A DNA stretch of 64,000 nt from Monarcha castaneiventris obscurior. Lineage: Eukaryota; Chordata; Aves; Passeriformes; Monarchidae. Each line of letters opens with the position of its first letter. Positions within the stretch are counted from its first letter, which is position 1. Where the stretch lies: contig JAMPIT010000856.1 in the NCBI GenBank assembly GCA_026261815.1, forward strand, positions 8,168,001-8,232,000, read 5' to 3'. Below, in pieces: positions 10,594 to 22,500 of the stretch. The notes under the pieces are model-generated. The model did not search any database, had not been told where the DNA came from, and saw nothing but the letters and a program-made list of their open reading frames with translations. A program made the translations under genes and the position numbers.

Positions 10594-10685
10594 AGGTTGG
10601 AAAAGCCCCCCCAGATCACCCAGTCCAACCAAGGCCACCCCTAACCCACGTCCCCAAGTGCCACAGCCACACAAGCTGTGGATGA
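10594..10685 (-). mobile_element. CR1 LINE fragment (antisense)
   Basis: Plus strand reads GAGGTTGGAAAAGCCCCCCC, CCAGTCCAACCAAGG and CCACGTCCCCAAGTGCCAC, matching the antisense of a CR1 3' region. Short and diverged. Confidence 0.6.
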
Positions 10686-12589
10686 GGCAAGGCCCATTTT
10701 ATGTGAATGAAAGGCAAATTTTGGACCTTTTGGCAAGGGATGGATCCACACCAATTTAGCCTTAAAGCTGCGTGAGCAGGCAGCGGAGCTTTCCCAAGCC
10801 CCCAGAGCAGGATGGGACCCACCACTATTGTCCAGCTTGAGGGCAAAGCTCGTCAGCCCTTTCTCTGCTGTTTTAATTGAAATTCATTGGAGTTACCACC
10901 TGCCTTTTTATTCCTTCTTTTCAGATCTCAGGAACTTTCCTGGGAAGGCCTGGACATTGTTTCACAGCAGCCTCGGAGCTGCCACGTCCTCTGGGTGGAG
11001 CACGAATCCTGCAGGTGTCAGAGGCTGATTTTAACACCACAGGTTCCTCTTACCTGATCAGGGCTTGGTTTTAATTCCCCATCGTGCTCTTTCTCGTTGC
11101 TCCTTGGAATTCATGTACACTCTGCTGGCAGCTCAGAGGAGGCCACCTTGGCATAAATGAGAACTTTGCCCCTCGCTCAGATCCAGGATGGAGCCCGCCT
11201 TTGGGAGGAACACGGTCTGTGTGTGTGCATCCCAGAGCACATCCATGGGATCCAGAGATTCCACGTGCTCTCATCCTCTAAAAATGCCTTCCCTGGCTGC
11301 CACTGGAAAGGAAAGTTTTCCTTCCTGGCACGAGCAGGGCTCTGCCTGCGCTGGAGCCACTGCACAGGCACTCTTGTTCCTGCAGGAGGAAGGGGTATGG
11401 AACAGAGGAACCAGGATGGGAGGTCAGGCTGCCTCCATCCCACAGGGATGCTGAGGATTCCCAAGTGAGAATGGGATGGAGCCAGGCACACAGACCTTGT
11501 ATTTACTGCCCGATTCCCAGAAACACTGGCTGAGCTGGCCAGGAGCTTTATTGGAGGCCACGTCAGAAAATGAAGCAATATTCCAAATTTCAGCCTCTGC
11601 CGTGCCCACTCCGTCAGGAGCAGCTGGATCTGCTCCCCCAAATCCTCTCTAAACAGCTCTCACCTGGGTGAACTCCTCAAGGCTCCACTGGGCAACAGGA
11701 ACCCCAGTTCTTCCCTCCCGGATCTGCACCCTTTTCCTGGGAATGCTGATGTCAGGGCCTGCCCTGCAGCAGCCTGGGTCGGGCCAGAGCCGTGGCAGGC
11801 CAGGATGACACATCCTGTGGGATCTAGCCCTGCAGCTCCAGCCTTTGCCCATCCCTGGGCAAACATCCCTGCTCCTTTGTCATACAAAAATCCAACCACG
11901 AGACCCCGCAGGACAAACGGCCCCACTTGAACCCACTTGTTCCCTGAGCATTATCTCATTCCATTTCATGGATGAGTGAACTTGTCAGGAAACCGGAGCT
12001 GCTGAGCTTCTCCAGGTGCTCCAGCTCCCTCCTGTCCCCTGCGTGCTGGGTGTGTGAGGCCAGGGAATGCTGCTCCATCCCCCGAGCAGTGGCACGGGAA
12101 CACGGAATGGTTCGTGTGGGATCACAGAGCCGGACGTGCAGCAGGACACGTTCCCTGCCCCGCTCCGAGGCACGGCCTCTTCCCTGTGCCCATCTCTGGA
12201 ATAAGAAGAAATAACTGCCCAAAGTCGTCTTCCTCCTTCTACCTGTGCTGGACAAAGAGGGATTCAAGCGTGTGGGCTGGGAAATGCAATTCCCTGCCTC
12301 AAGGCAGGGCTGGGGAGCCCTGGAAGGCAGCAGCAAGCAGGGAATAAAACCAACGTCTCTAATTCCTGCTGTCCTTGGGGGCTCCTTTTGCACGAATCTT
12401 TGGAGTTGAAGACAGGGAGCAGAAAAAAGGGGTTCTTGTTTCCATTCCTACCTCCAAAGCTCCGAGCATCCCACAAATCCCTTCCCAGCCTCAGTCACGC
12501 ACTGAGGTTGGGATCTTCCGAGGAAGGTGCTCCACAGGAGAGGCTGGATTGGGAAAGATGGACTAAAAATAGTGATTATTGCTTGGACT
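10686..12589. other. SOX8 upstream intergenic DNA, no gene seen
   Basis: Moderately GC-rich sequence with no recognised exon, RNA gene or repeat family. All open frames are short and unlike known proteins. Confidence 0.5.
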
Positions 12590-13340
12590 CAGCCATGGCT
12601 AAAAGAGATGAAACACTGGAATGCTGTGAGTCGAGGTAAATTGCCCAAACAGGCAGGATTTATAGGAATATGCATTAATTATGTGTCACACGAGAGGGAA
12701 AAGAAGATTTTCCCAAGTGTCCAACAGCACTGCAAAGTCACCAATCCATAGCCCAGGGAAACATAAACTCATCCCCAATCTCATTAAGTTTAAAAGAGAA
12801 TTTCAATTATTCCTCATTAGCAAGTCCGAAGTATTTAGTTCGCCTTGAGGCTTAAAATATTTTTTTAAAGGCATTTTGAATATTGTATCTCAAATAACTT
12901 TGTCAGGAGGTAACGCTGCAAACGGAAAGCTGAAAACTGGAAAAATGAGGGTTTGGGGTTTTTTAAAATAAAATTAAATCCGACTTTGCAATTTGAGAGA
13001 ATAAATGAATTTTCACATAGAAGGCAGACGGCTGTTCAGGCACATTTAAACACATTTTAAATTCAAAGCATACGGTTTATTTATTACACATCACAGTAAT
13101 TAAACAAAAAACCACCACGTTCCTGCTACTTTTTAAACGTTGGAATGCTCAGAGCCCAACTTCTATTTTTTCCCCTGTCAATCTTATACGTGACCCTCTA
13201 TTTTTCCGGGGGGAAACAGCAGATAAAACTGGAATTTGAGGAGCTGCTTTTATTCCCCCTCCCTTCCTCCCCAGTCGCAATTAAAAGGCTGAATTCCGCG
13301 GATAATTAGAATCAAATGCTCCAAATAAATGCTGTAAAAG
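12590..13340. promoter_or_regulatory. candidate conserved upstream element(s) of SOX8
   Basis: An AT-rich, non-repetitive block ending about 0.9 kb before the probable SOX8 start. It contains ATGCATTAATTATG, TCCTCATTAGC, AACTTTGTCAGG, CAGTAATTAAAC and CAGATAAAACTGG (GATA-type) stretches. Composition contrasts strongly with the CpG island that follows. A distal promoter or enhancer is plausible but unproven. Confidence 0.32.
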
Positions 13341-14149
13341 CAGGGCTGGCTTGGAGAGGGGCAACTTAAACTGACGGCGGAGATTTCGGGGGTCACCCTC
13401 CCTTTTTCCCCGATCCAAAGGCTCACCCCGAGGTGCCGCATCCTCCTCCAGCCAGGACCTCCCGGGTGCTTCCCGGTGCTGGGGACCGAGCCCGCTGCGG
13501 GAAGGCTGCGGGAAAAGAGGACAGGAGAGCCGGGGAGGGGACACGGAGGGTCTCGTGTCGCTTTTCCCCGGCAATTCCCCGCTTTCCCCCGTCGGAGAGC
13601 GCGGGGCCGAAGCGACGCGCTGGGGGCTGCGGCAGCGCCCGGCCCCGGGGCTCGGGGGATCGGCTGCGGGGGACACGCGGGGACAGCCGCCTCCTGCCAC
13701 GCACCCACCGCCCCAAAAACCCCTCGGAAAGGGGCTTTTAACATCACCGGCGGTCCCACGGCCTCTTCCCCGCGGCATCCCCGTTCCGCGGCGCTCGGAA
13801 AAGGACCCGGCGGCTCCATCCCGCACACGGTACCCCGCTAGAACACCAGGGCTCCCGGCCGTACACCGGCGTCTAAAACGCATCCCCACCCTCGGGAGGT
13901 CCCCGCCAGCACCGCGCGGCGGTGAAGCCCCCGGACGATTTGCAGCGGGGGAAAAAAAAAAAATAAAAAAATAAAAAAAGCACAGAGGAGCCGAAAGAGG
14001 CAGCCGGAACAGGGAGGCGGAAGAGCGGCGGGTGGCAAAGCCGGGGCCCGGGCGGCAGCAGCCTCAGGGGCAGCTCTCAGCGGCGGCTCCGGCGGGCGGT
14101 GCGAGGGCTCTGAGGCGGCGGGCGGGCGGCACGGCCCCAGCGGGCCGGA

Positions 14150-14262
14150 GCCCCGCCCCTTATGGAAATCAGCGCGGCCTCTCCGCCAATGGCGAGCGGC
14201 GTTGGGGGCGGGGCCGCTCGCCCTGCCCTTAAAGTAACTTGTTGCCAGGGGCCCCGCTTCGC
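14150..14262 (+). promoter_or_regulatory. SOX8: SOX8 core promoter (CCAAT, GC box, TATA-variant)
   Basis: In order: a reverse GC box CCCCGCCCC (about 14,151-14,159), CCAAT at 14,186-14,190, a GC box GGGGGCGGGG at 14,204-14,213 and a TATA-variant CTTAAAG around 14,228-14,234. About 25-30 bp further lies CGCACTGG, a plausible initiator near 14,258-14,265. Spacing suits RNA polymerase II, giving a predicted start near 14,260. The exact start is inference. Confidence 0.55.
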
Positions 14263-14510
14263 ACTGGACGTGGAGCGCGGCGCGGGGCAGCGCGGGGCCG
14301 CGGCGGGACCGGGACCGGGACCGGCTGCGGAGCAGGGCAGGGGGAGTGCCGCTTTTGGGCTGAGCTTTTAGCGTTTCGTGTCTTTTTCCTTCTAGAGTTT
14401 ATTATTTTTGCTCGTTTTTTCCCCGCGGCTCGGGCGCCCGCGGAGGGTTGCGCGGCCCTTTCCCCCCGGCGGGCACAGCGCGCGGCCGGCCCCGGCTCTG
14501 CCGCCCGCCG
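14260..14510 (+). other. SOX8: SOX8 5' UTR (predicted)
   Basis: About 250 bases between the predicted start site and the ATG contain no upstream ATG. A pyrimidine tract followed by TCTAG (AG at 14,394-14,395) resembles a splice acceptor, so some transcripts could use an upstream non-coding exon joined at 14,396. Confidence 0.5.
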
Positions 14511-14953
14511 ATGCTCAACATGACCGAGGAGCACGACAAAGCGCTGGAGGCTCCGTGCAGCCCCGCGGGCACCACCAGCTCCATGTCCCACGTGGACTCG
14601 GACTCGGACTCGCCGCTCTCCCCCGCCGGCTCCGAGGGGCTGGGCTGCGCCCCCGCGCCCGCCCCGCGCCCGCCCGGCGCCGCCGCGCTGGGGGCCAAGG
14701 TGGACGCGGCCGAGGTGGACGAGCGCTTCCCCGCCTGCATCCGCGACGCCGTCTCGCAGGTGCTCAAGGGCTACGACTGGAGCCTGGTGCCGATGCCCGT
14801 CCGCGGCAACGGATCGCTCAAGGCCAAGCCGCACGTCAAGCGGCCCATGAACGCCTTCATGGTGTGGGCGCAGGCCGCCCGCAGGAAGCTGGCGGACCAG
14901 TACCCGCATCTGCACAACGCCGAGCTCAGCAAGACCCTGGGCAAGCTCTGGCG
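14511..14953 (+). CDS. SOX8: SOX8 coding exon 1
   Basis: Encodes residues 1-147 and two bases of R148, ending inside the HMG box at KTLGKLWR. The donor is CG|GTGAGT, so the intron has phase 2, at the position conserved in SoxE genes. Confidence 0.96.
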
Positions 14954-17841
14954 GTGAGTCCCGACCCCCCCGCGCCGCCTCCGCCGCGGGGCTGCGCGCC
15001 CGGAGTCCCCCTCGCTGCGCTTCTTTAAAGCTTCTGCCTGCTTTGTTTTTTATCGGTCTCTGTTTCTCGGGGATTCTCGGAGCGCTTCGGACTGAAGTAC
15101 AGCCCTCCCCTCCGAGCATCCCGGCGCGCTGCGAAGGACACGGCGGTCTCTGCTGCCCAAATCCCCCGAGCAGGGGCTTGGGCACCCTCGCTCCTGCCGC
15201 GGGTGGATTTTCCCTGCTGCATCACGGAGATGCACAAGCAGCCTTTCCCTTGCCTGCGGCTTCCCCATCCCCGCGCGATGAGACTTTTTTTAATGACTTG
15301 TTTTACGGCTTTTCTTAATTTTTCTTTTCCTTTTGGCTTGCTTGATACTTAACAAGCTATAAACGCAGCTAAACTAATTTTTAACAGCTCTTTTAACAAG
15401 CTTCCTAATTTTCCTGCTTATCTGCCCAGCGCTGGCCGGGGATGCAAACTTTTATTTGCTGGGCAGTGTCTGAGGCTGCTTTGCTTTCCAAGGCTCTTCC
15501 CTGAGCCACGTTTTTCCGTGTGGTTTATCCCATGGTGTCTGCCTGTACCTAATTCCCATCTTTCCTGCCTGCTCGGGCCAGCGATGCTCCCGCTGCGGTT
15601 TGAGCCTCTCCAAGAGTTTGCAAAGAGAGGTGTGGGCGGCGGGGGGGGAGAGTTTGGAAAGCAATAATCCCTTCGCTGGTGCCTTCGTGGTTTCTTTGTA
15701 AGCACCAAACAAGGCTGGAAATGTTTGTGGCGGTGAGGGGGTGGCATTCGCAGGGCAAACATGGGAATTATATTTTGTAATTGTGTTGGAAATGGGGAAG
15801 GGGGATTTTGTATTGCCCGCTTATCCCTGTCCATAGTGGTTGGGTTTCTCGTGCCACTGTAGTTGGTATTTTAATCCATTTTTTGCCGTGGATTTTAACT
15901 CTTTTTTTACCACAGCAAATTAATTTCGTAGTTAACTTGCTGGGTACTCAAATCAGTGCGTGGGAAGTGGGGATGTGCGATTCTGAAAACAAGACGAAAA
16001 CTTCGCAGGGAAAGATCCTAATTTTGTATATTTTTTTTTCCTCTCTCATCCTTATCAAAACCACCAAACCCCCCCCCCAAATCCATGCCCAAACCAGTTT
16101 ATTGAGCGAAAACGAGAAACGTCCCTTTGTGGAGGAAGCTGAGCGGCTCAGGGTGCAGCACAAAAAGGATCACCCGGATTACAAATACCAGCCCCGGAGG
16201 AGGAAAAGTGTCAAAGCCGGGCAGAGCGACTCGGACTCGGGAGCAGAGCTCAGCCACCACGCCGGCACTCAGCTCTACAAGGCCGACACGGGGCTGGGGG
16301 GCATGGCCGACTCCCACCACCACGGGGATCACACAGGTAAAGGATCCCGCTGATCCCTGCGCCTTGGGGTGGGATGGGGTCCCGCTGCCTCCTGCTGTGG
16401 AGAGCCAAAGGCAGGAGTTGTTGTTCCAAGAGCTGTGCTTGGGAGCACGGCCGTGGTTTTCCTCAGTGAGTGCTCCTAGAGCTGCCTGTGCCGTAGGGAA
16501 TCCCCAGAGTGCTGGGATCGTGGTCTCCCAGGAGTGGGGAGAGTGAGCTGTGAGCTGATCAGGGTTAATTAGCGGGGTTCCTGGGGAGCAGGGTGCTGGA
16601 GCAGAGCTTCCCAGCACCGGGAATTGGCGCAGGGAGCGCGCTGACAGATTCCAGGAGCATTGCGAACATCCTGCGGCGTCAGACGCCGCTGTGCTCTAGC
16701 CCAGCCTGGCTGGGGATCCCGGCCCTGGATCCCTCTGCCTCGGGAGAGCCAGGCTGGCCTCAGGCTGCCCACGGGGAGGAGAGGATGAGCTCCATCATGG
16801 GGCTCGTCACGGGTTTCACCCTCTGAATCCACCCCAATCACTCAGGCACGGCTGGGTTTGTGCCGCCAGGGTGTCCTGCTGTGCCCCAGAGTGATCCTGA
16901 TGGGCACAGCGTGCTCCCAGCTTCATCCCATCACCCGTGTGGGAGGCTCATCCCAGGGGGAACGTGGTCACAGGGGGATGCTGGCCGTGTTCGACATGGT
17001 GCCGGAGATTTAAATCCCCAATAAGAGATGGGTGAAACGCATTTATTGAATGGTGAGGGATTGGCTGTTCTGTGGTCACTGTTAAAGCCTCGCTGTCCCT
17101 TTGTCCCCAGGCCAGCCCCACGGGCCCCCCACGCCACCCACCACCCCCAAAACCGACCTGCACCACGGCAGCAAGCAGGAGCTGAAGCACGAGGGCCGGC
17201 GCCTGGTGGAGAGCGGCCGCCAGAACATCGACTTCAGCAACGTGGACATCTCGGAGCTGAGCAGCGAGGTCATCAACAACATGGAGACCTTCGACGTGCA
17301 CGAGTTCGACCAGTACCTGCCCCTGAACGGCCACGCGGCGCTGCCGGCCGAGCACGGCGCCGCCGCCGCCTCCTACGGCAGCTCCTACTCGCACTCGGGC
17401 ACGGCCGCGCAGGTGTGGACTCACAAGAGCCCGGCCGCGGCGTCGCCCACGGCGGCCGAGCCGGGCCAGCAGCGGCCGCACATCAAGACGGAGCAGCTGA
17501 GCCCCAGCCACTACAGCGAGCAGCCCCACGGCTCCCCCGCGCACTCCGACTCGTACGGCTCCTACGGCGGCCAGGCCTGCGCCACCTCGGCCGCCCCGGC
17601 CGCCGCCGCCGCCGCCTCGTCCTTCTCCTCCAGCTCGCAGTGCGACTACACGGACCTGCAGAGCTCCAACTACTACAACCCCTACCCCGGCTACGCCTCC
17701 AGCCTCTACCAGTACCCCTATTTCCACTCCTCGCGCCGCCCCTACGCCACCCCCATCCTCAACGGGCTCTCCATCCCGCCGGCGCACAGCCCCACCGCCA
17801 ACTGGGAGCAGCCCGTCTACACCACCCTGACCAGGCCTTAA
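14511..17841 (+). CDS. SOX8: SOX8, SoxE transcription factor, complete gene, 3 coding exons
   Basis: Joining 14,511-14,953, 16,098-16,336 and 17,111-17,841 gives 1,413 nt, 470 residues plus TAA; human SOX8 has 446. SOX8 binds DNA in the nucleus and regulates neural crest, glial, gonad and muscle genes with SOX9 and SOX10. Domains: Ser/acid N-terminus (1-68); SoxE dimerisation region (about 69-100, [20 protein letters not shown]); HMG box (about 107-185, with [11 protein letters not shown] and [11 protein letters not shown]) carrying nuclear localisation signals; K2 region (about 229-300, [21 protein letters not shown]); C-terminal transactivation region (about 330-470) ending in the family tail [12 protein letters not shown] (352-355) is a SUMO consensus. 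MLNM fits SOX8 (human MLDM) rather than SOX9 or SOX10. The first ATG has a weak context (C at -3), the second at 14,520 a better one (A at -3). GC content is very high, with Ala runs in exon 3. Confidence 0.97.
14954..16097 (+). other. SOX8: SOX8 intron 1
   Basis: A 1,144-bp intron splitting the HMG box. It begins GTGAGTC and ends in a T-rich tract, a C10 run and CAAACCAG; no other AG occurs in the last 50 bases before the acceptor. An AT-rich stretch at about 15,280-15,425 looks different from the GC-rich surroundings and may be regulatory. Confidence 0.9.
16098..16336 (+). CDS. SOX8: SOX8 coding exon 2
   Basis: Completes R148, then encodes residues 149-227 and the first base of G228. It starts [17 protein letters not shown], finishes the HMG box with [13 protein letters not shown], and ends in the SOX8-type linker DSHHHGDHT. 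The donor is ACAG|GTAAAG, phase 1. Confidence 0.96.
16337..17110 (+). other. SOX8: SOX8 intron 2
   Basis: A 774-bp intron from GTAAAG to the acceptor TTTGTCCCCAG. Nothing else is recognised in it. Confidence 0.9.
17111..17841 (+). CDS. SOX8: SOX8 coding exon 3 (terminal)
   Basis: Encodes the end of G228 through P470 and TAA (17,839-17,841). It carries the K2 region, the IKTE SUMO motif, an Ala tract (about residues 389-396, GCC repeats) and the Tyr/Ser/Pro-rich transactivation domain ending TLTRP. Confidence 0.97.
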
Positions 17842-18771
17842 AGGATTCCCGGAGCCTCCCGAGGCTTCCCTGGAATTATGCACTAATGAAGGAATGAGGA
17901 GGAAGAGCGTGGAGTGCCGCCGTCGTTTCCAAAGTGCCTCCTGAGCCGCTGGGAACTCTGCTCGTCGCCACCTTGCTTCGAAACTCTCCGAAAGGACAGA
18001 GCTCTATTTTTCTTTGATTCGTAGGATTTAAGAAAGTCAAAAAAAAAAAAAAAAAAAAGAAAGGAAAAAAAAAAACACCAAAAAACCAACCAAACAAAGG
18101 ACAAAGAGAATTTAGAAAAAAAATAAACCTAGAGGGGGGGAAAAAAACAAAAAAACAAAAGGAAAAGGACCGGCGATGCCTTTTGAGTAAATGAAGGACA
18201 AAACGTTCGACTCCTCTGGGAGGACTGAGCCGAACTTGCTCGGCCTGGAAGTTTGGCCAAGTGCAAAAAGTGGAGCAGGGGGTGGGGAGAGGGGGAGACA
18301 AAACAACAACAAACAACAACAAAAAAGCTGTTTGAGACTTTCAGGGTCTATTGCAATGTGAGGAACGGACCAACCTTGAGGGCAAGAACTCACTGGGACC
18401 AACAGGGATGAGCCCCGAAATCCCAGAACAATCCCGTGGGAAGAGTCTGATGGGACCAACCAATTCAGTGTCTGAAGTGTTTGTTTTGTTTTGGGTTTGT
18501 TTTTTTTTTTTTTAATCAGGAGTTCTTCTAAGCAAGGTTTGGCTGTAATTAACATTTTGGTTTTTTGGAAGCTTCAAATGTTTTTGGTTGTTTTGTTTTT
18601 CGGGTTTGTTTGTTTTTTTTTTTTTTAAAAATCTGTTAAATATGTATTTATGTTCTGTATTATTTTGTCTTTTAATTAATGAAGTAATTTTGTGCAAAAC
18701 AGAAAAAAAAGTAGAATTTTAAAAGATTTTAAAGATGGGGGAGGGAGCCTAAGTAATAGTGGAGATGATAC

Positions 18772-18777
18772 AATAAA
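18772..18777 (+). terminator. SOX8: possible proximal poly(A) signal AATAAA
   Basis: A canonical hexamer 0.93 kb after the stop codon, followed by a GT-rich stretch (TGGTGTTATGAG). It could give a short 3' UTR. Confidence 0.4.
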
Positions 18778-19555
18778 CTGGTGTTATGAGTCTATAGATT
18801 TTCCTTGGTTTTTGGGTTTTTTTCATTTTGGAACCGCTGCAGGAGCCATGCTGGAGAGAGGGACTGAAGGAATCTGCCTGGAAACTCCAATGGGAATGTC
18901 AAATAACGAGGGGGGGGAGAAGTACTAATTCATTTGGGAGGCTCAAAGGCTGGCTAAAAAGGGCAGGTGATTTTCTGGCCACCTGTTTTGGGCTGTTAAA
19001 ATGGGATTTAAGGAGTCTTCGAAGGCTTTCAGAACCAGGACTACTTTAAAGAAGCTGTAATTTAATGAGAAATGATCGACTGCCGCTTTAATTTTGGCTT
19101 CTAGGGACCAGATATCATCCATCAAGCTGTGAAACTAAAATCTCCTCCACTAAAAAAATGGGTTTAGGTACTTAGTTTTTAGACTAATATTTCATTGATA
19201 TATTTCTACTTCTTCCATTGTATGCTGAGCATATAAATAACCATCTATTTTATGGGAACTCGTGCCTTTAAAACCTTTGTAAATCTAAACCCACCTTTCA
19301 GAGGTTATTCATCTTTTTACCTTTTCTACGTTTCCTACTCTTTTTTTCTAAAAAATATTTTTTTGCATATTTCCTTTCGGGGGCAGGGAGGGGGGAAGGG
19401 ACACGCTGGGCTGGGGGAAAAGACAAGAAAAGCTCATTTTTATGCAATCTATTTTTCTGTATAAAGTTTGAAAGACTTTTGGCTGTTACTGATCTGTTCT
19501 CTTCACTCGCTTCTGACTAAGCAATGCTAACTTTTGTACAGATCCATTTGATAAA

Positions 19556-19561
19556 ATTAAA
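19556..19561 (+). terminator. SOX8: probable distal poly(A) signal ATTAAA
   Basis: ATTAAA, followed about 25 bases later by the GT/T-rich downstream element TGTGTTCTGTTTTC. The combination of hexamer and downstream element is the best in the region. A further AATAAA at 19,667-19,672 is an alternative. Confidence 0.5.
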
Positions 19562-19580
19562 AAGTGCTTTTTATCAAGGA

Positions 19581-22500
19581 TGTGTTCTGTTTTCTTTCTG
19601 CTTGAGCCTGTTTTCTGTGCTGGGAACAACCTGGGAAAACAGCATGGAAGGAGATGGAATCTTCAGAATAAAATATTTTCATCAAGGATTTCTTTTCCTT
19701 TTAGTCTGGATTTTTTTTGCCCCCCTCGCTCCTTTTCCCTGTGCTTCTTGCCTTACTCTGAGATTCTTTAGAAATACAGATAAATTAATTTGATTTTTTT
19801 CCTTTAAGAAGGGCATTTCCATGCCCGTAATCCCAAGGATTTCATAGGATTTCAGTGCTCGCATGAGGCTGGGTTTGCAAGGTCAGCCTGCGTGGGTTTA
19901 GCCCCAGTTGATTTTCCTCCTGTAGGAACTTTACAGGAAGAAATTCACTTTTCTGCTTGTAAATAAATACCTCTGAATTACGAGAGCAACTAAATTATAT
20001 GTTGGGTGTGGGGCTCGGTTTATTTCTTTTTTTTTAACACAGTCATTATGATTGGTACATTTGTAACTTTTATTTTGGTTTCTTGCTGAAACACTCTGTC
20101 CCTGCTTGGGGTTTGTCAGTTCAGGGAGCAACGGGGTCTCAGCCTGGGAGGAAAAAAGGTTGGGATTGGGGAATTTCAGCCCTCCCTGCTTGAGAGAAAA
20201 GGCTCGGACACGAGGGGAAATGAATACGATGACAATTAATGAAGCTGCAGCCCATTAAGAAGGGCCGGGGTGCAGAATCCCACACAAAATGTGCTGTTTG
20301 CAGCCTCTGCCAAGAGGGGCTGGAAGGGGACACCATTTTCTCCGTGCTCCTTTCCAGCACTCCTGGCAAAAGGGTTGTAGCCGGAGCCAAAGTGCAGCGT
20401 AATTCCCTTCCCTCCCTTCTCCTCCCTCCTGTGACACTGCAGATTTCACTCTAATCCTGATTTATGGCTGGGCTTTGGCTTTGCCCTCTCCGCCTGTTGA
20501 GGTAGGGATTTGTCTCCAAACCTGCACATTTTGTGGGGAAAAAGGAAATGAAAGGTGAGATGGGAATATCTTTGGGAATGATCTTTGCTCTCTTCTGGAT
20601 GTTTGATGGCACAGCTTAGAGTGGCTTCACTGGGACGTGATTAAACCAAATCTCTGCGTGTGATAAAACGGTGAATCTCCTGAAATAATGACACGAAAAA
20701 CTGCAAATTATCCGAAGTATCAAAGGTTGCACTGAAGCACCCCTGGCTCCTGGGAGAGCACGGCATGGGGGGTCTGTGCATCCAGCAGGATGGATCCCAG
20801 TCTCTTCCCTGTCTCCTTTCTCCCAGTGCCACCCAGCAGTGCCACGTCCTTGTCCCATCCAGGAGCTGCAGGATGAGCATGGAGCAAGGATTGCACATCC
20901 AGCACAGGCAGGTTTTAAACCCATTTGCTTTGGCCACGCTTGGTTTTATTTCCCGTAAGCTTTGCAAAAATAAATTCACTTTTGCCTGGTATTTGCAGGA
21001 ATAAAGTCATTAAACAATGTATTATAAAATAGATGTGCACTGTGTTTTATCAGGGAATTGGAGTTGGGAGGGATCCACAAGGATCGTGGAAGTCCAATCC
21101 TGGTTTTAGATATCACAGATCTGTGTTCCATATTTTAGATCTATTCCATCCCACAGGTGCAAGTGGTCACGGGAGCCTTGGAATCATCAAATCCTGGAAT
21201 GGTTTGACTTGAAAAGGACCTAAAAGCTCATCCTGGTCCATGGAGGCCCTGGGCAGGGACAACTTCCACTATCCCAGGCTGCTCCATCCAGCCTGGCCTT
21301 GGACACTTCCAGGGCTGAGGTGTTGGAGAGCCCTGAGCAGCTCCTGGGAGCAATTCCAGGGAGCAGCTCCCGGGGATTTTGTGGAGCTGTGGGCACTCCC
21401 TGCACGTTTGCTGTGGCTGAAACTCAGAGGTGCTGCAGAATGGATGTTCAGGCAGGTAAAATGCAGCATCCTGGATCATCCAGGGCTGGAACTCGTGCTT
21501 TGGGGTGAGCTGGACATTCCCAAGTTCTCCAGAATTTCATTCCCTACTCCTCAATTTACACTTAAGGAATCTCCCGTTTCATTTTGCTGAGGGGAAAACC
21601 CAGATCAGTTTTTCTCCGAAAAAGATCATTTTGATCAGAAATTCCTGCTGCTTGCACAACCACATTTCCACGCCTTGCCCTCCCCTTCCCTTTGCCGATC
21701 CCGGCTGCAGGAGGAGAAGGATTTTCCATGAGTTTTCCAGGCCTGAATGGCAGCATTGTGTGTCCCGTGCTCGGGGCTGGTGGCTCTGAGCTGGAATGTC
21801 TCTGCAAAGTCAATGAGATCAGGTGAAACCAGGGCTGCCTTCTGACCCCTGGCTGTCAACAAAAAAGGGTTCTCAAGATAATTGCTGGAATCCACGGGCG
21901 AGAAAAGTCCCTCAATTTTATTTTGGGAGCAGGGAATTATGAGTGCTGCCATTTAGCTCAGACAGTGCTGCTTAGGAAGAAAGAGGAAATTAACTTTATG
22001 GACCATATCCACATTCTTTCTGCAGGCTGGGGAAAAAAAAAGTCCCTTCCCATCCTCCTCCTTGTTTGAATTTTTCCTGGAGTGACATCAACTCATAACA
22101 AAAAGTGTTACACTTTTTTTTTTTTGTAGGATTGTGGCAAAGAAATGATTAAAGGGCATTTTTATGATGACCTTGAGCTTTAATAAACATCCACATGGGG
22201 ATATCCCTGCTCCCTGCCTATGGATCAACTTCTTCCCTTTGCCACCTTTATATTCCCGTTGCCAGGGCTCGATGCTCTCCGTGACCTGGGATTTGGGGGG
22301 GAAACAAATGAAATCTAAAATAAAAACAACTGGAGTTGTGATGTCATTTGGAATACAGGGTGTATTCCAGAGGGGCAGGAAAAGCCATTTCCAGGTGATC
22401 CTGGGAGGGCAGAGCTTTGCTGCTGGACGGATCTCAGGAGCAGGAGCGGCTTGGTGGCCATGGGAAGGTTTTGGTGGCCACCTGAGGAGGTGGCACTGCA

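Larger units (their letters stand above)
13420..14510. promoter_or_regulatory. SOX8: CpG island over the SOX8 promoter and 5' UTR
   Basis: Dense CpG with GC-box words from about 13,420 through the first SOX8 coding exon, typical of a developmental transcription-factor promoter. One A-rich tract interrupts it (13,950-13,980). Long open frames on both strands are shadows of the GC bias. Confidence 0.75.
17842..19580 (+). other. SOX8: SOX8 3' UTR (predicted)
   Basis: AT-rich, non-coding sequence with A-rich tracts at about 18,039-18,180 and T-tracts at about 18,500-18,514 and 18,608-18,625. The long AU-rich character from 18,600 to 19,560, including several ATTTA-like words, is typical of SoxE transcripts and may hold stability or miRNA sites. 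The end is set by the polyadenylation signal at 19,556. Confidence 0.65.

Noticed and set aside
14229..15185. 318-codon open frame on the minus strand across SOX8 exon 1
   Set aside because: Antisense shadow of GC-rich SOX8 coding sequence; no family resemblance and it overlaps the promoter.
16948..17897. Open frames of about 290-310 codons on both strands over SOX8 exon 3
   Set aside because: Other-frame shadows of the GC-rich terminal exon; the SOX8 frame explains the sequence.
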